A program made the position numbers and the translations under genes. 64,000 nucleotides of DNA from an uncultured Actinomycetes bacterium (GTDB taxonomy: Bacteria; Actinomycetota; Acidimicrobiia; Acidimicrobiales; Acidimicrobilacustridaceae), in contig CALEHQ010000010.1 in assembly GCA_937876315.1 (NCBI GenBank), forward strand, positions 1 to 64,000. Reading direction: 5' to 3'. Below, one piece after another: positions 27,300 through 36,011 of the stretch (position 1 is its first letter; each line of letters starts with the position of its first letter). The notes below the pieces were generated by a model, which had not been told where the DNA came from, searched no databases, and worked only from the letters and a program-made list of their open reading frames with translations.

Positions 27300-27905
27300 T
27301 CAGTTGGTTTCCGGAGCAGCTGGTCCGCGCTTGGCTCCCTGACCGCCACGGGGACCACCTTCGGGACGAGGGTTATTGACTCGCTCGGTGACACGATCAG
27401 TGACGTTGGCCAGCTTCTCGTCGGCTTCGGCCTGAGTGATGTCGCCTGAAGCAACTTTCTCATTGATGTGATTGGTCGCTGACGCAACAAGTGCATCAAC
27501 AACAACCTGGACGTTGACTCCCTTTGATTCGGCAACCTGCGCAAGCGTCTGTCCACCCTTGAGAGCGGTGTGGAGTTCATCGGCAGTCATGCCGAGTGCC
27601 TGTGCAACCACCTCGAGGCCAGCACCGCCCTTGCCGCCACGGCCACGTTCGCCGCGCTCAGGCATATCGGCCTTGAGTGCAGCGATCACCGCATCGGCCT
27701 GGGCCTGAGTGATGGTGCCAGCGTCGACGAGTGGCTTGAGGGTCTCGTTCAGGCGAACGGACGGGTCGGGGCGATTCACCGGAGCGGTTGCGGAGGTGCT
27801 GGAGGTGCTTTGGGCACCGGAGATAGCCGGTACGGCAATGAGGCCAGCAGCGGATCCGACGATGAGGCCAGCGCCGAGAGTGACGGAAACGAGTTTCTTA
27901 TTCAT
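27300..27905 (-). CDS. Small secreted protein of unknown function
   Basis: The 201-residue precursor starts MNKKLVSVTLGAGLIVGSAAGL and has a signal peptide cut near AISGAQS. The mature part has two similar helical segments (LVDAGTITQAQADAVIAAL and KVASGDITQAEADEKLAN), a LGMTADELHTALKGGQTLAQVAESKG segment and a Gly/Arg-rich low-complexity stretch. Similar exported proteins occur in many Gram-positives with no known function. ATG 27905 has a strong ribosome site (AAGGAG) 7 bases upstream, so the longer open frame to 27971 is not used. Confidence 0.8.
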   Translation of the reverse strand: MNKKLVSVTLGAGLIVGSAAGLIAVPAISGAQSTSSTSATAPVNRPDPSVRLNETLKPLVDAGTITQAQADAVIAALKADMPERGERGRGGKGGAGLEVVAQALGMTADELHTALKGGQTLAQVAESKGVNVQVVVDALVASATNHINEKVASGDITQAEADEKLANVTDRVTERVNNPRPEGGPRGGQGAKRGPAAPETN

Positions 27906-28059
27906 TGTGAGGCTCCTTGGTGGGGTATTCGTGGGGGGGGTGATGGTGTGGGGTGTCCGTTGGGGACACACACAGCATCAACTTCGCGGGTAAGGAGCCC
28001 CCGAATGAAAGGTGAGAATTAGGAAAGAATCCAGAAAACTCTCGAAGTGCGGAACGAGC

Positions 28060-28842
28060 TTAGGAATCCGCCATATCAATGGCGGCGAAATCGGGCTGAC
28101 GACGCTCGGCGAGCGCCACCATCGCTTCCATGTTTGCTGGTCTGCCCATCAAATACGCGAACGCAGCGTTCTCGCGCTCACGCGCCGCATCAATCTGCGG
28201 TTTGATCGCTGCCATGATCGTCTTCTTTGATTCAACCAACGAAGAAATCGATTTCGATGCAAGGACGCGCGCGTGCTTCATCGTTTCTTCCATCAATTGG
28301 TCGGGTTCACACACTTTCCATGTGATGCCCATTTCGAGACACTCCTGCGCCGACAACCACTCGGAGCTCATGAGCGCCCATGTCGCGTTGTGACGACCAA
28401 TCAGCGCGGGGAACGTGTAACTGCTCGCCGCTTCAGGCGCCACTGCAAGCGCCGTAAACGGGCAACGAACGCGTGCCTCCGTAGACATGAATACAAGATC
28501 GGAAAGTGCAAGCATCGTTGCGCCGATACCAAGCGCCATTCCGTTCACTGCACAGATTAACGGCTTCGGAAAATCGACGAGGTTGTCGACGAGACCGGGG
28601 AACCCATGCCGACCATTTTCGATTCCACCGGTATTGCGCATTGCCATTTCGACAACGTCAGTGCCGGCAGAAAATGATCGTCCCGTTCCAGTGATGACAA
28701 CGACAGCAACGGAGTTATCGGAAGCAGCGTCGATGAGGGCATCTGTCGTCGCGTCGTAGAGCGCCTCATTGAACGCGTTGAGCGCGTCGGGGCGATTGAG
28801 CGTGATGATGCGAATGCGATCGATGTCGGTAATTTCGAGCAC
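28060..28842 (-). CDS. Enoyl-CoA hydratase/isomerase family protein
   Basis: The 260-residue crotonase starts LEITDIDRIRIITLNRPDALNAFN and has the oxyanion-hole segments GRSFSAGTDV and AVNGMALGIGATMLALSDLV. Family members hydrate or isomerise enoyl-CoAs. The second catalytic-Glu region reads APEAASSYTFP, which resembles peroxisomal enoyl-CoA isomerases (inference). GTG 28842 with AAGGGG just upstream is chosen over the longer open frame. It follows the acyl-CoA ligase gene on the same strand by 80 bases. Confidence 0.88.
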   Translation of the reverse strand: MLEITDIDRIRIITLNRPDALNAFNEALYDATTDALIDAASDNSVAVVVITGTGRSFSAGTDVVEMAMRNTGGIENGRHGFPGLVDNLVDFPKPLICAVNGMALGIGATMLALSDLVFMSTEARVRCPFTALAVAPEAASSYTFPALIGRHNATWALMSSEWLSAQECLEMGITWKVCEPDQLMEETMKHARVLASKSISSLVESKKTIMAAIKPQIDAARERENAAFAYLMGRPANMEAMVALAERRQPDFAAIDMADS

Positions 28843-28922
28843 GGTTTCCCCTTGGAATCGAGAAGGTCTGGCCAGCAGTCCGAGCCCTATCGTGCCACCC
28901 TTCGACAGCAGCACCGAACTCG

Positions 28923-30401
28923 CTAGCCAAACAATTCCTTCACCGCAGCTTTGGTGACCTTGCCCATGGGATTTCGAGGCAACTCGCTGATGCACAGATA
29001 GTCGAACGGGACTTTCGCTGGGGCGAGGCGTTCTTTGCCCCACGCACGAAACTCTATATCAGTTGGTCGATCGCCCGAATCGGCTATCCACGCCATTGCC
29101 ACACGCTCACCCCACTCTTCGTCGGGTAAACCAACGACCGCACAATCCGCAATCGCCGGATGGGTACGAAACACTTCCTCGATTTCGAGCGCTGAAACTT
29201 TCTCGCCACCAGACTTGATGATGTCGACGGACGCGCGCCCGAGAAGCCGATAACCATCAGGCGTTTGCTGCGCAACGTCGCCGGTGCGGAACCAACCGTC
29301 GACAAATGATTCAGCAGTTGCATCAGGACGATTCAAATAGCGACTGAACACTTGCGTCCCACGAACGAGGAGTTCTCCAACGTCGCCGTCGGGAACATTG
29401 ACAATGTCTTCGCTCACAATGCGCACTTCAACCCCCGGGAACGGCCAACCCACATGACCGGGAACTCGTCGATCGAGGGTATTCCCCAGCACCATGCCCA
29501 GTTCCGTCATGCCGTAACGCTCGAGGAGCACATGACCACTGATTTCTCGCCACTGTTCGAGGGTCGAGACTGGCAATGCCGCCGAACCAGACACCATCAA
29601 CCGAAGCGATGCCGCCCGGGAGGACCAGCGGGCTTTCGTTTCATCGTCAGCATCGAGCCAAGCACGAACAAGGCGCGAGTAGATCGTGGGCACCGCCATG
29701 AAGACCGTGATGTCACCCGATGCCAAACGTTCCCATGTCTCGAGTGCATCGAAGTGGCCGGGCGTCTCGAGCACTGCACCAACCGAAAGCGAGGTGAATG
29801 TGACGTTGACGAGACCGTGCACGTGATTCAGGGGAAGTACACACACGATGCGGTCGGCAGCAGTCCAGGCCCAGGCTTCGACCATCGCAGAACATTGAGC
29901 ACCCAACGAGCGATGCGTATGCACGACACCCTTCGGCAATCCGGTGGTTCCGCTTGTGTAGACAATCATTGCGTCGCCGTCGTCAGAGATTTCGAGGAGC
30001 TTCTCAGAACTCCCGGCGGCAACCACCTCACGCACATCAACGATCTGCGCATTCGTAAATGAGGCGAGTTCATTCGCCAGCTCGGCAGATTCCGCAGTGC
30101 ACAGAACATGCGTGACCCCTGAGTCGGTAACGGGATGACGAAGTTCCGCAGGAGGATGCGATGCCTCGAGCGGCAACAGCACTGCACCTGCGCGCCATGC
30201 CCCATAGGTGCCGGCCAACCACCAGCGCCCCGCAGGACACACGCTCGCAACTACTGAACCGGGTCGAGCCCCGGCGTCAACCAGTGCAGCCGCCACAGCA
30301 TTCGCGGCACCATCAAGAGCGACGTAACTCTGCTCTCCGTCTCGGTCAACGATCGATAACGACTCTCCGAATGAAGCAAGAGTTGAACCCAGCGCGGCCA
30401 T
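28923..30401 (-). CDS. Acyl-CoA synthetase (MatB/FadD-like)
   Basis: The 492-residue ANL enzyme activates a carboxylic acid as acyl-AMP and then acyl-CoA. The AMP-binding motif IVYTSGTTGLPKGVVHTH, the ERYGMTELGM motif, the WFRTGDVAQQTPDGYRLLGR hinge and the C-terminal lysine region NPMGKVTKAAVK are all present. Its short length and motif style resemble malonyl-CoA synthetases, but the substrate is uncertain. ATG 30401 overlaps the stop of the upstream membrane-protein frame by one base. Confidence 0.88.
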   Translation of the reverse strand: MAALGSTLASFGESLSIVDRDGEQSYVALDGAANAVAAALVDAGARPGSVVASVCPAGRWWLAGTYGAWRAGAVLLPLEASHPPAELRHPVTDSGVTHVLCTAESAELANELASFTNAQIVDVREVVAAGSSEKLLEISDDGDAMIVYTSGTTGLPKGVVHTHRSLGAQCSAMVEAWAWTAADRIVCVLPLNHVHGLVNVTFTSLSVGAVLETPGHFDALETWERLASGDITVFMAVPTIYSRLVRAWLDADDETKARWSSRAASLRLMVSGSAALPVSTLEQWREISGHVLLERYGMTELGMVLGNTLDRRVPGHVGWPFPGVEVRIVSEDIVNVPDGDVGELLVRGTQVFSRYLNRPDATAESFVDGWFRTGDVAQQTPDGYRLLGRASVDIIKSGGEKVSALEIEEVFRTHPAIADCAVVGLPDEEWGERVAMAWIADSGDRPTDIEFRAWGKERLAPAKVPFDYLCISELPRNPMGKVTKAAVKELFG

Positions 30402-31390
30402 CAGTTGGCGGCCACCGGTGGCGTATCGGCGTAGTACACCCAGATCTCTTCGGGGTTCTCTGCGAGTTGGAGAAAACGCTGCAAATCGGGATCGGCGGTC
30501 GTGTCGACCTTTTGACCCCAATATCGAGCAAACAGTGCGTCGTACTCCGAACGTTCCTCCGCAGTGAACGGATCAAAATGCGCAACCAGAGCGAACCGCG
30601 GATCATTGCGGTACCGCTCAAACTCTCCCCTTGTCACTAGGACAAGTTCACTCTTTGCATTCGCTGGATCAATCGAGCGCTCCGAGCCAAAGATAAATGA
30701 GAGGTCAGGAGTTCGGCGAAGGTCAAGACCGAGTTCATCGCTACGCGCAATGAGTTCATTCGCCACTGTCCCATCAGCCATATTCAAATGTGTCACGACC
30801 ATTACTGGCTTTGGCGCCTCTTGCAGCACGTCGAGAGTTGGCTGCATCAACGGTTCGTACAAACGCAGTTGCTCATCCCAGCCCTGAACCGTGCGGAAAC
30901 TCACTCCGAAGATCAGCAGCGCTCCCAACAGTCCTGCAAGCACAAGCGATGCGCCTGCGGTGAACCATCGACGCACCGGCGCGAGCTCAAGTAGCAACGA
31001 AGCGCCAACCCACACACACGCGATCCAGATAACAAGGACCATTGCCCATGACCAACGGAACACGTATTGGAATGGGATCCCCTTGATGCCTGAAATGGCC
31101 AGGCCAGTCACGACAATCGATAGCCAGGCCACCAGTGCCAGTTGCAACTGATCGTGCCAGCCCTTCTTCCACGCCACAACAGTGGCGGCGAGCAACACGA
31201 TCGCCATCCACGGCACAACTGGTCCAGTCCCGACAACGCCAAGAAACCCAACTTCACGTCCCGGAGGGAAGGTCAGCAAGCGGGTCACTTGATCAAGGGC
31301 GAAACGCAGGCCAGACGACGGTTCAGTGGCTGTGAACTGGAATCTCACAAGACGGCCAAGGTTTCCCGTGCCGAAGAACTGATCGAGCAA
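30401..31390 (-). pseudogene. Large membrane protein, 3' part after frameshift
   Basis: This frame encodes about 329 residues: several membrane helices (IVLLAATVVAW, LVIWIACVWVGASLLL, GASLVLAGLLGALLIFG) and a soluble C-terminal domain of about 170 residues. It has no credible start of its own; only a TTG lies at its beginning. The text LRIPPLLDQFFGTGNLGRLVRF continues directly from the 5' part if one base is restored near 31405. The family is a GT-C-like multi-helix membrane protein seen in actinobacteria; the enzymatic role is unproven. Confidence 0.7.
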
Positions 31391-32133
31391 CGGCGGAATC
31401 CGCAGACGAACATCACTCCAACAGCCATGAGTGAGGTCGTTACGAAACCTCGACGATCCTCACCGGCCGAGCCGGCAATCGCGTACAGCAATCCCCCGCC
31501 GCCAACCAGCAACGCAAGGACGCCAAGTGGAGCGGCACCGATATGTCCCTGAATCGCGAAACTCGCAGCGATGACCAACACCACCGCAGCGACTCGATCA
31601 CCACGAAATGTTCCCCATGCTGCAAAGAGTGCTGTGAACAATGGCAAAACGACGACAAAGGGGTTCCACGGGTTGAACAACTCACCCGATTGCGCCAGCA
31701 GCACGAATGCAGCGAGCACGATCGAAGTAAGGAAGAACAACACGTTCGACGAACGGCGCGCAACCCACGCAGCGCCAAACATCGCAGCCAGATTGACGAC
31801 AAACGCGCCAAGGAGAATCCCGACTCCGGAAGTTCCGAATAATCGAACCCACGGCGCGAACGCGAACGAAAGCGACGGCCCTGGATGATTCCACTGGAAC
31901 CTTGAATAGGGGCCTACAAGCGGCGTGTTCGATGTACCGACATCGAGTGCTCGTAGGCGAAGCACTGAGAGATCGCCGGCGGCTTTCCAGTCCAGTGTGG
32001 CTGCCTTCCAACTGAACAGAACAATGACAACGACAAGCACCGCATAAGCAAGCCGCTCACACCACAATGAATACGTCGGCATGGCCCCGATGGGTGCATC
32101 GACAGCTTCAGAAGATTCGGTCAGAGCAGGCAC
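31345..32133 (-). pseudogene. Large membrane protein, 5' part before frameshift
   Basis: The frame from 32133 encodes 262 residues: one N-terminal membrane helix, the family segment ALDVGTSNTPLVGPYSRFQWNHPGP, and then four or more helices. After VGVMFV the frame turns into a non-family tail (CGFRRCSISSSARETLAVL) while family text continues in the other frame. The two parts overlap by 46 bases and together would make a protein of about 570 residues. This could be a real inactivation or a one-base assembly error (GTCCTG read as GTCTG on the minus strand). Confidence 0.7.
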
Positions 32134-32167
32134 GGACTACAACCGTACCTAGCAAAACCGCTCAGGC

Positions 32168-33274
32168 TCAGAGATTGAGGCGGCCGTAGCCCGATGGACG
32201 CTTCCACCAACCGTCAAGTGCGGTGACATCAACGCCGCCAGAGCCAAAGGCATGCACCAGTTGGTCGTTACCCATGTAGATGGCCACATGTTCCGAACCG
32301 CTACCGCCCCAGAACACAAGGTCGCCAGGCTGAAGTTGCGATGCAGAGATACGGGTCGTCATGGCGTACTGCGCACCGCTGTAATGCGGGAGGCGGATGC
32401 CTGCTTGCCCAAACGCCCACTGGGTGAAGCCCGAGCAGTCGAACGAGTTCGGACCACCAGAAGCCCACACATAGGGACTGCCAACTTTGGTCAGACCCGC
32501 ACGGATGGCAGCGTTCGCAATCGATCCGTTTGCGGGAGGAACGTTGACCGACACCTGGTTTGAACTGCGAGAACTTGATCCCACACTGGCGCTGCGGCGG
32601 GCAGCGGCAGCAGCTGCAGCAGCTGCCCGGATTGCTTCTTGTTCCCTGCGAACCAACTCGGCAACTTCGCCCTGCACCTTGGCGTTCAGCGCCGCTTGTT
32701 CGTCGCGCTGGGCCTTTGCCTGGTTGCGAGCGACTTCGATCTCGTCAGCGCTGGCTTTGGCTTCTGCCTCGGCCTGGGCAAGACGAGTCGCATCTTCTTC
32801 TGCTCGCGTACGAGCAGCATTCAACGCGTCGACATAATCCTGACGATTGCCCGACAACGAAGCCATGTAGGTCTTGGAGACAACACCAGACGAGGCGTCG
32901 TCGGTAAGCAACGCATCGGCGGCCGGGCCGTCGGAGCCGCTCTTGTAGGCCTGCACGGCATAGCCACGAAGTTCGCCCGCACGCTTTTCCATCTCGGCTT
33001 TGGTGATGGTGGCCATCCGGCGGGCCTCGGCCACTTCAGCCTCGGCCTGATGAAGCTTGAAGTTGGCGGCCTCGAACCGGGCATTAACTTCCATCATGGA
33101 AGCGTCGATTTCGCTCAGACGAGCAGCGATCTTGGCGGCCTCGGCTCGTTTGTCGGAAAGCTGATCGGCGCCCACGGGCTGCACGACAAGGCCTGCAACA
33201 ACGGCAAGCCCAAGCGCTATAGCAAGCGTGCGCAGACGCAGAACAGAACGAAACGATCGGCGAGGAGTCGTCAT
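32168..33274 (-). CDS. NlpC/P60 family peptidoglycan endopeptidase
   Basis: The 368-residue secreted protein has a signal peptide in the first 40 residues, a long coiled coil (about 40-245, many Ala/Glu/Arg heptads) and a C-terminal NlpC/P60 cysteine peptidase. The catalytic Cys is in FDCSGFTQWAF, the His in EHVAIYMGND, with HAFGSGG after it. It resembles mycobacterial RipA-type hydrolases that split the stem peptide, the coiled coil serving in localisation or inhibition. ATG 33274 is chosen because the signal peptide begins there; its ribosome site is weak. Confidence 0.9.
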   Translation of the reverse strand: MTTPRRSFRSVLRLRTLAIALGLAVVAGLVVQPVGADQLSDKRAEAAKIAARLSEIDASMMEVNARFEAANFKLHQAEAEVAEARRMATITKAEMEKRAGELRGYAVQAYKSGSDGPAADALLTDDASSGVVSKTYMASLSGNRQDYVDALNAARTRAEEDATRLAQAEAEAKASADEIEVARNQAKAQRDEQAALNAKVQGEVAELVRREQEAIRAAAAAAAAARRSASVGSSSRSSNQVSVNVPPANGSIANAAIRAGLTKVGSPYVWASGGPNSFDCSGFTQWAFGQAGIRLPHYSGAQYAMTTRISASQLQPGDLVFWGGSGSEHVAIYMGNDQLVHAFGSGGVDVTALDGWWKRPSGYGRLNL

Positions 33275-33435
33275 GAGATGACAAGTCAACCACGGCCCCG
33301 TTACAAACCGCAACCCATTCGTCATGAAACTGTCATATTTGGAGGAGAGATCCCAAGCGCCCCTTGGATTCGCTCCGATATGGCCATTTGTCACCGACGG
33401 TCAGTTCGGCCCGAATCTCGGCCCTACTTGCAGTC

Positions 33436-33479
33436 CCAATTGAAAGAACCCGGCCCTGGGGCCGGGTTCTTTCAATTGG
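33436..33479. terminator. Long hairpin terminator after tRNA-Gly
   Basis: A perfect 21-base stem with a 2-base loop (TG) is built from CCAATTGAAAGAACCCGGCC and its complement. On the minus strand its outer edge begins with the encoded CCA of tRNA-Gly. The stem carries AAAGAA on one side and TTCTTT on the other, so it can act in both directions. Confidence 0.75.
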
Positions 33480-33552
33480 AGCGGACGACGAGATTCGAAC
33501 TCGCGACCCTCACCTTGGCAAGGTGATGCTCTACCAGCTGAGCCACGTCCGC
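33477..33552 (-). tRNA. tRNA-Gly (GCC)
   Basis: The minus-strand cloverleaf has acceptor GCGGACG/CGTCCGC, D stem GCTC/GAGC, anticodon stem TCACC/GGTGA with loop TTGCCAA (anticodon GCC, U33 present) and T arm GCGAG-TTCGAAT-CTCGT. Discriminator U is at 33480 and CCA is encoded at 33479-33477, inside the terminator stem. Confidence 0.95.
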
Positions 33553-33615
33553 AGAAGAGGACACCCTACCAACGGTGGCGGCCACGGGGAAAACCGGGGC
33601 TCGTGACGGCAGGGT

Positions 33616-34263
33616 TCAGGACGCCGACGCCAGCCGATCAAGGGCAGCAGCCACCAGCGATGCACAGTGGGGGTCGAGGTCGAGGGCCAACGCCGCAGCT
33701 TGGCCGCGAGGACCCATCTTGGGAACCGTGCGTACGAGAACGTCGATCATCTTCTCATCACCAAGTTGTGAGGTGACAGGAATGAACTGGGTCTGCAAGA
33801 ACACCAGACACAACGAGTCCTCGTGGACCTGCACTGCTGGCGATCGACCATCAACATCGGCGAGCCCGCCTTTGCCAAGACCTTGTTTCGACACCAACGC
33901 CTGCACGCGTTCGATGGTGTCATCGCCATCGGTGCCGTACCCAACACCAGTGAGGATCTCCCCCACTAACGCGGCGTGGAGCCTGCGCGCTTCGGTGCGC
34001 CACTTCAAATAGCCAGCGCGACCTTCGGGCTGTTCGGTTCGGGGATAGGCCCAGCGCCGCAAATGATGGGCGCGAGCCGCAAGCATTTGAGCGTCGTCAG
34101 CTTCGGGGTCAAGTTTCTTCACCCATTCGCACATCAACTCCGAATGCGCGAGTTCCTTTGGCCGAGTGACTTCAACACCGTCAACGACATAGGTGACGGT
34201 GAATGGATCATCCGCGTTCGCTGCATCGATCGCAGCGATTGCTTCTTCAAAACGAGTGCTCAC
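33616..34263 (-). CDS. DUF4202 domain protein
   Basis: The 215-residue cytoplasmic protein matches the DUF4202 pattern: FEEAIAAIDAANADDP, KELAHSELMCEWVKKLDP, ARAHHLRRWAYPR and VHEDSLCLVFLQTQF. The arrangement of conserved His, Glu and Asp residues hints at an HD-domain-like metal site, but no function is established. It follows two small genes on the same strand with 12 bases between it and the nearer one. Confidence 0.88.
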   Translation of the reverse strand: MSTRFEEAIAAIDAANADDPFTVTYVVDGVEVTRPKELAHSELMCEWVKKLDPEADDAQMLAARAHHLRRWAYPRTEQPEGRAGYLKWRTEARRLHAALVGEILTGVGYGTDGDDTIERVQALVSKQGLGKGGLADVDGRSPAVQVHEDSLCLVFLQTQFIPVTSQLGDEKMIDVLVRTVPKMGPRGQAAALALDLDPHCASLVAAALDRLASAS

Positions 34264-34275
34264 AATGTCTACCGC

Positions 34276-34497
34276 TTAGCCCTTGGGACGAAGATCGATA
34301 GTGAGCGTGAGAACACCGTCGTCGAGCGTTGCGGTTGCATCACCAATGATGGCGAAGTCCTGAAAGTCGTTCTGCGCTTGTTCAATGAAGCGAGCCCGCT
34401 CATCGCCACCGATGGGAGGAAGATTGCGGTTCTTCACCGCAGCTGCGCGGTCGCGGAATCGTTCAAGCATTGCGTCGAGATCAAGTGCGTCTGCCAT
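34276..34497 (-). CDS. Small conserved hypothetical protein
   Basis: The 73-residue protein (MADALDLDAMLERFRDRAA...) has an amphipathic N-terminal helix and a short beta-rich C-terminus (ATLDDGVLTLTIDLRP). I do not recognise a named family. Its tight spacing between the Thr-rich protein gene (14 bases) and the DUF4202 gene (12 bases) suggests it is a real operon member. Confidence 0.7.
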   Translation of the reverse strand: MADALDLDAMLERFRDRAAAVKNRNLPPIGGDERARFIEQAQNDFQDFAIIGDATATLDDGVLTLTIDLRPKG

Positions 34498-34511
34498 GGC
34501 TCAACGCTAGA

Positions 34512-35159
34512 TCAGAGCAAGCCGAGATCGTCGCGAGTCACGAAAGGATCCGGACGCAACGCTTCGGCCAACATCGGGCTTACTGGGCCTACAGGTCCAG
34601 TGGCGTCGGGAACGCTCCCGATTCCGGTGTCGTCGCCACCCGCACCCTTGCCATCGGTTCCAGCACCACCGGGGCGCGTTGCTCGCCAATAGAAGTAGGT
34701 AAGGGCCGACATACCGACGGCGGCAAGGAGCAACAGCGTCACGATCGCTGCGATCTTTCGGCCACTGGACCAGAACGGCGAACTTGAGCCGCCCGAGGTA
34801 TCAGACGAAGACGGACCTGCGGCTGCTGCGATTGTGGTGGTCGTCGATGAGGTCGTCGAGGTACTCGAGGTCGTTGAGATCGAACTCGTGGTTGTCGAGC
34901 GTTGCGTCGTTGTGGTGTTGCGTTGCGTCGTCGTGGTGCGTGGGGCTTGGGTGGTTGTCGTCGGCGCAGGAGGATCAGTAGTCGTCGTCGACGTTGACGT
35001 GGTCGTCGTCGACGTTGACGTGGTCGTCGTCGACGTTGACGTGGTCGTCGTCGCCTCTGCCGGACCCACTCCGATGCCAAACATTGCGATCATGAGCAGC
35101 AGTACGACGCCACCGAGAGCAGCGACAGCGGCTCGGCGGGGGGTGGACGGGCGCGTCAC
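34512..35159 (-). CDS. Thr/Ser-rich two-helix membrane protein
   Basis: The 215-residue protein starts at GTG 35159 (VTRPSTPRRAAVAALGG). It has an N-terminal signal-anchor helix, about 90 residues of Thr/Ser/Pro repeats that must lie outside the cell, a second helix (KIAAIVTLLLLAAVGMSALTYFYW) and a cytoplasmic tail. The repeats include three copies of a seven-residue T/S unit encoded by a perfect 21-base tandem repeat. Such regions are typical O-glycosylated stalks in actinobacteria (inference). The function is unknown. Confidence 0.75.
   Translation of the reverse strand: MTRPSTPRRAAVAALGGVVLLLMIAMFGIGVGPAEATTTTSTSTTTTSTSTTTTSTSTTTTDPPAPTTTTQAPRTTTTQRNTTTTQRSTTTSSISTTSSTSTTSSTTTTIAAAAGPSSSDTSGGSSSPFWSSGRKIAAIVTLLLLAAVGMSALTYFYWRATRPGGAGTDGKGAGGDDTGIGSVPDATGPVGPVSPMLAEALRPDPFVTRDDLGLL
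34981..35043. repeat. Three perfect 21-base tandem repeats
   Basis: The plus-strand unit GTCGTCGTCGACGTTGACGT plus a final G occurs three times without mismatch, and the first 10 bases of a fourth copy follow. It lies inside the Thr-rich coding region and encodes a Thr/Ser heptad on the minus strand. Copy number is likely to vary between strains by slippage without shifting the frame. Confidence 0.9.
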
Positions 35160-35220
35160 GTGCTCAACCCTAGACCGGCGATGTCTTCTGACTTGGTCGG
35201 TGATCCGACGCGTCCGCTGC

Positions 35221-36006
35221 TTACCGCTGATGTTGCGGGCAGGAATAGGTGGTTCGGCCACCGATCGTGCGTCGCAATAGCACCGCCCCGTCGGTCGGAC
35301 AGGTGCCGCCTCGATGGCGGGAGTCCTGCAGGTCGCCCATATGTGATCCACCCCGGCGACCGAGTACGCGCAACGTCGAACGCATCGATTTCCGCAGTAC
35401 TGCAACCTCGTCACCAGTCAGTGAACCCGCAGCGCGTGCTGGGTCCAGGCCCGCTCGCCACAATGTTTCGTCGGTGAGCAAGTTGCCGAGCCCGGCGATG
35501 CGAGCCTGATCCATGAGCCGAGCCTTCAGTGGTGCGTTCGAGTCGGCCAGGATCGCTTTGAGTTGCGCGAGCGACACGTCGCCCGCATCGGGGCCAAGTC
35601 GTCCTTCATCGGGATCAAGCTCCACTCCCCCGAGTCGACGCGGGTCGCGCAATCGCAGTGCGCCGCCCCCTTCGAAGTGCACCACGAATCGTTCCCATGC
35701 CGGATCTTTGCGATGACTCGAATACTCAAGTCCATCAATCGCGTCAACACCGTCGAGTTCCAGTACGCCGGTCATCCCGAAGCGCAGACCAAGGGTTGGT
35801 CCGTCCTCGCTTGTATCGAGCAGTAGCAACTTTCCCCGCCGACGATCAGTAACAAATGATCGACCAACTAACGCGGCGACAACCGATACTTCATCGGTGC
35901 CGCCTTTAAGGAACCATGAATCGGGCGCGTCGACGGCAACGATGCGTCGACCCAACGATGCTGCAGCAGCACGCCGGTAGATCTCAATTTCGAGCATCTC
36001 CGGCAT
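35221..36006 (-). CDS. Fpg/Nei family DNA glycosylase/AP lyase
   Basis: The 261-residue base-excision enzyme begins MPE (catalytic Pro2 and Glu3 after Met removal). It has the conserved Lys in RRRGKLLLLD, the helix-two-turn-helix ARIAGLGNLLTDETLWRAGLDP and a C-terminal zinc-finger region with RRTIGGRTTYSCP. The usual four zinc cysteines read C-x2-D and C-x2-H here (CPTD, CPQH). It removes oxidised bases; whether guanine- or pyrimidine-type lesions cannot be told. It starts 5 bases after metZ, so it is probably read from the met operon. Confidence 0.9.
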   Translation of the reverse strand: MPEMLEIEIYRRAAAASLGRRIVAVDAPDSWFLKGGTDEVSVVAALVGRSFVTDRRRGKLLLLDTSEDGPTLGLRFGMTGVLELDGVDAIDGLEYSSHRKDPAWERFVVHFEGGGALRLRDPRRLGGVELDPDEGRLGPDAGDVSLAQLKAILADSNAPLKARLMDQARIAGLGNLLTDETLWRAGLDPARAAGSLTGDEVAVLRKSMRSTLRVLGRRGGSHMGDLQDSRHRGGTCPTDGAVLLRRTIGGRTTYSCPQHQR

Positions 36007-36011
36007 GGTGA

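Noticed and set aside
28843-29043. Longer N-terminus for the enoyl-CoA hydratase at 28060-28842
   Set aside because: The extra residues have no crotonase similarity and overlap the acyl-CoA ligase end; GTG 28842 has a good ribosome site.
34981-35053. Regular repeats considered as a CRISPR array or regulatory repeat
   Set aside because: There are no spacers between copies and the unit is an in-frame Thr/Ser-coding repeat.
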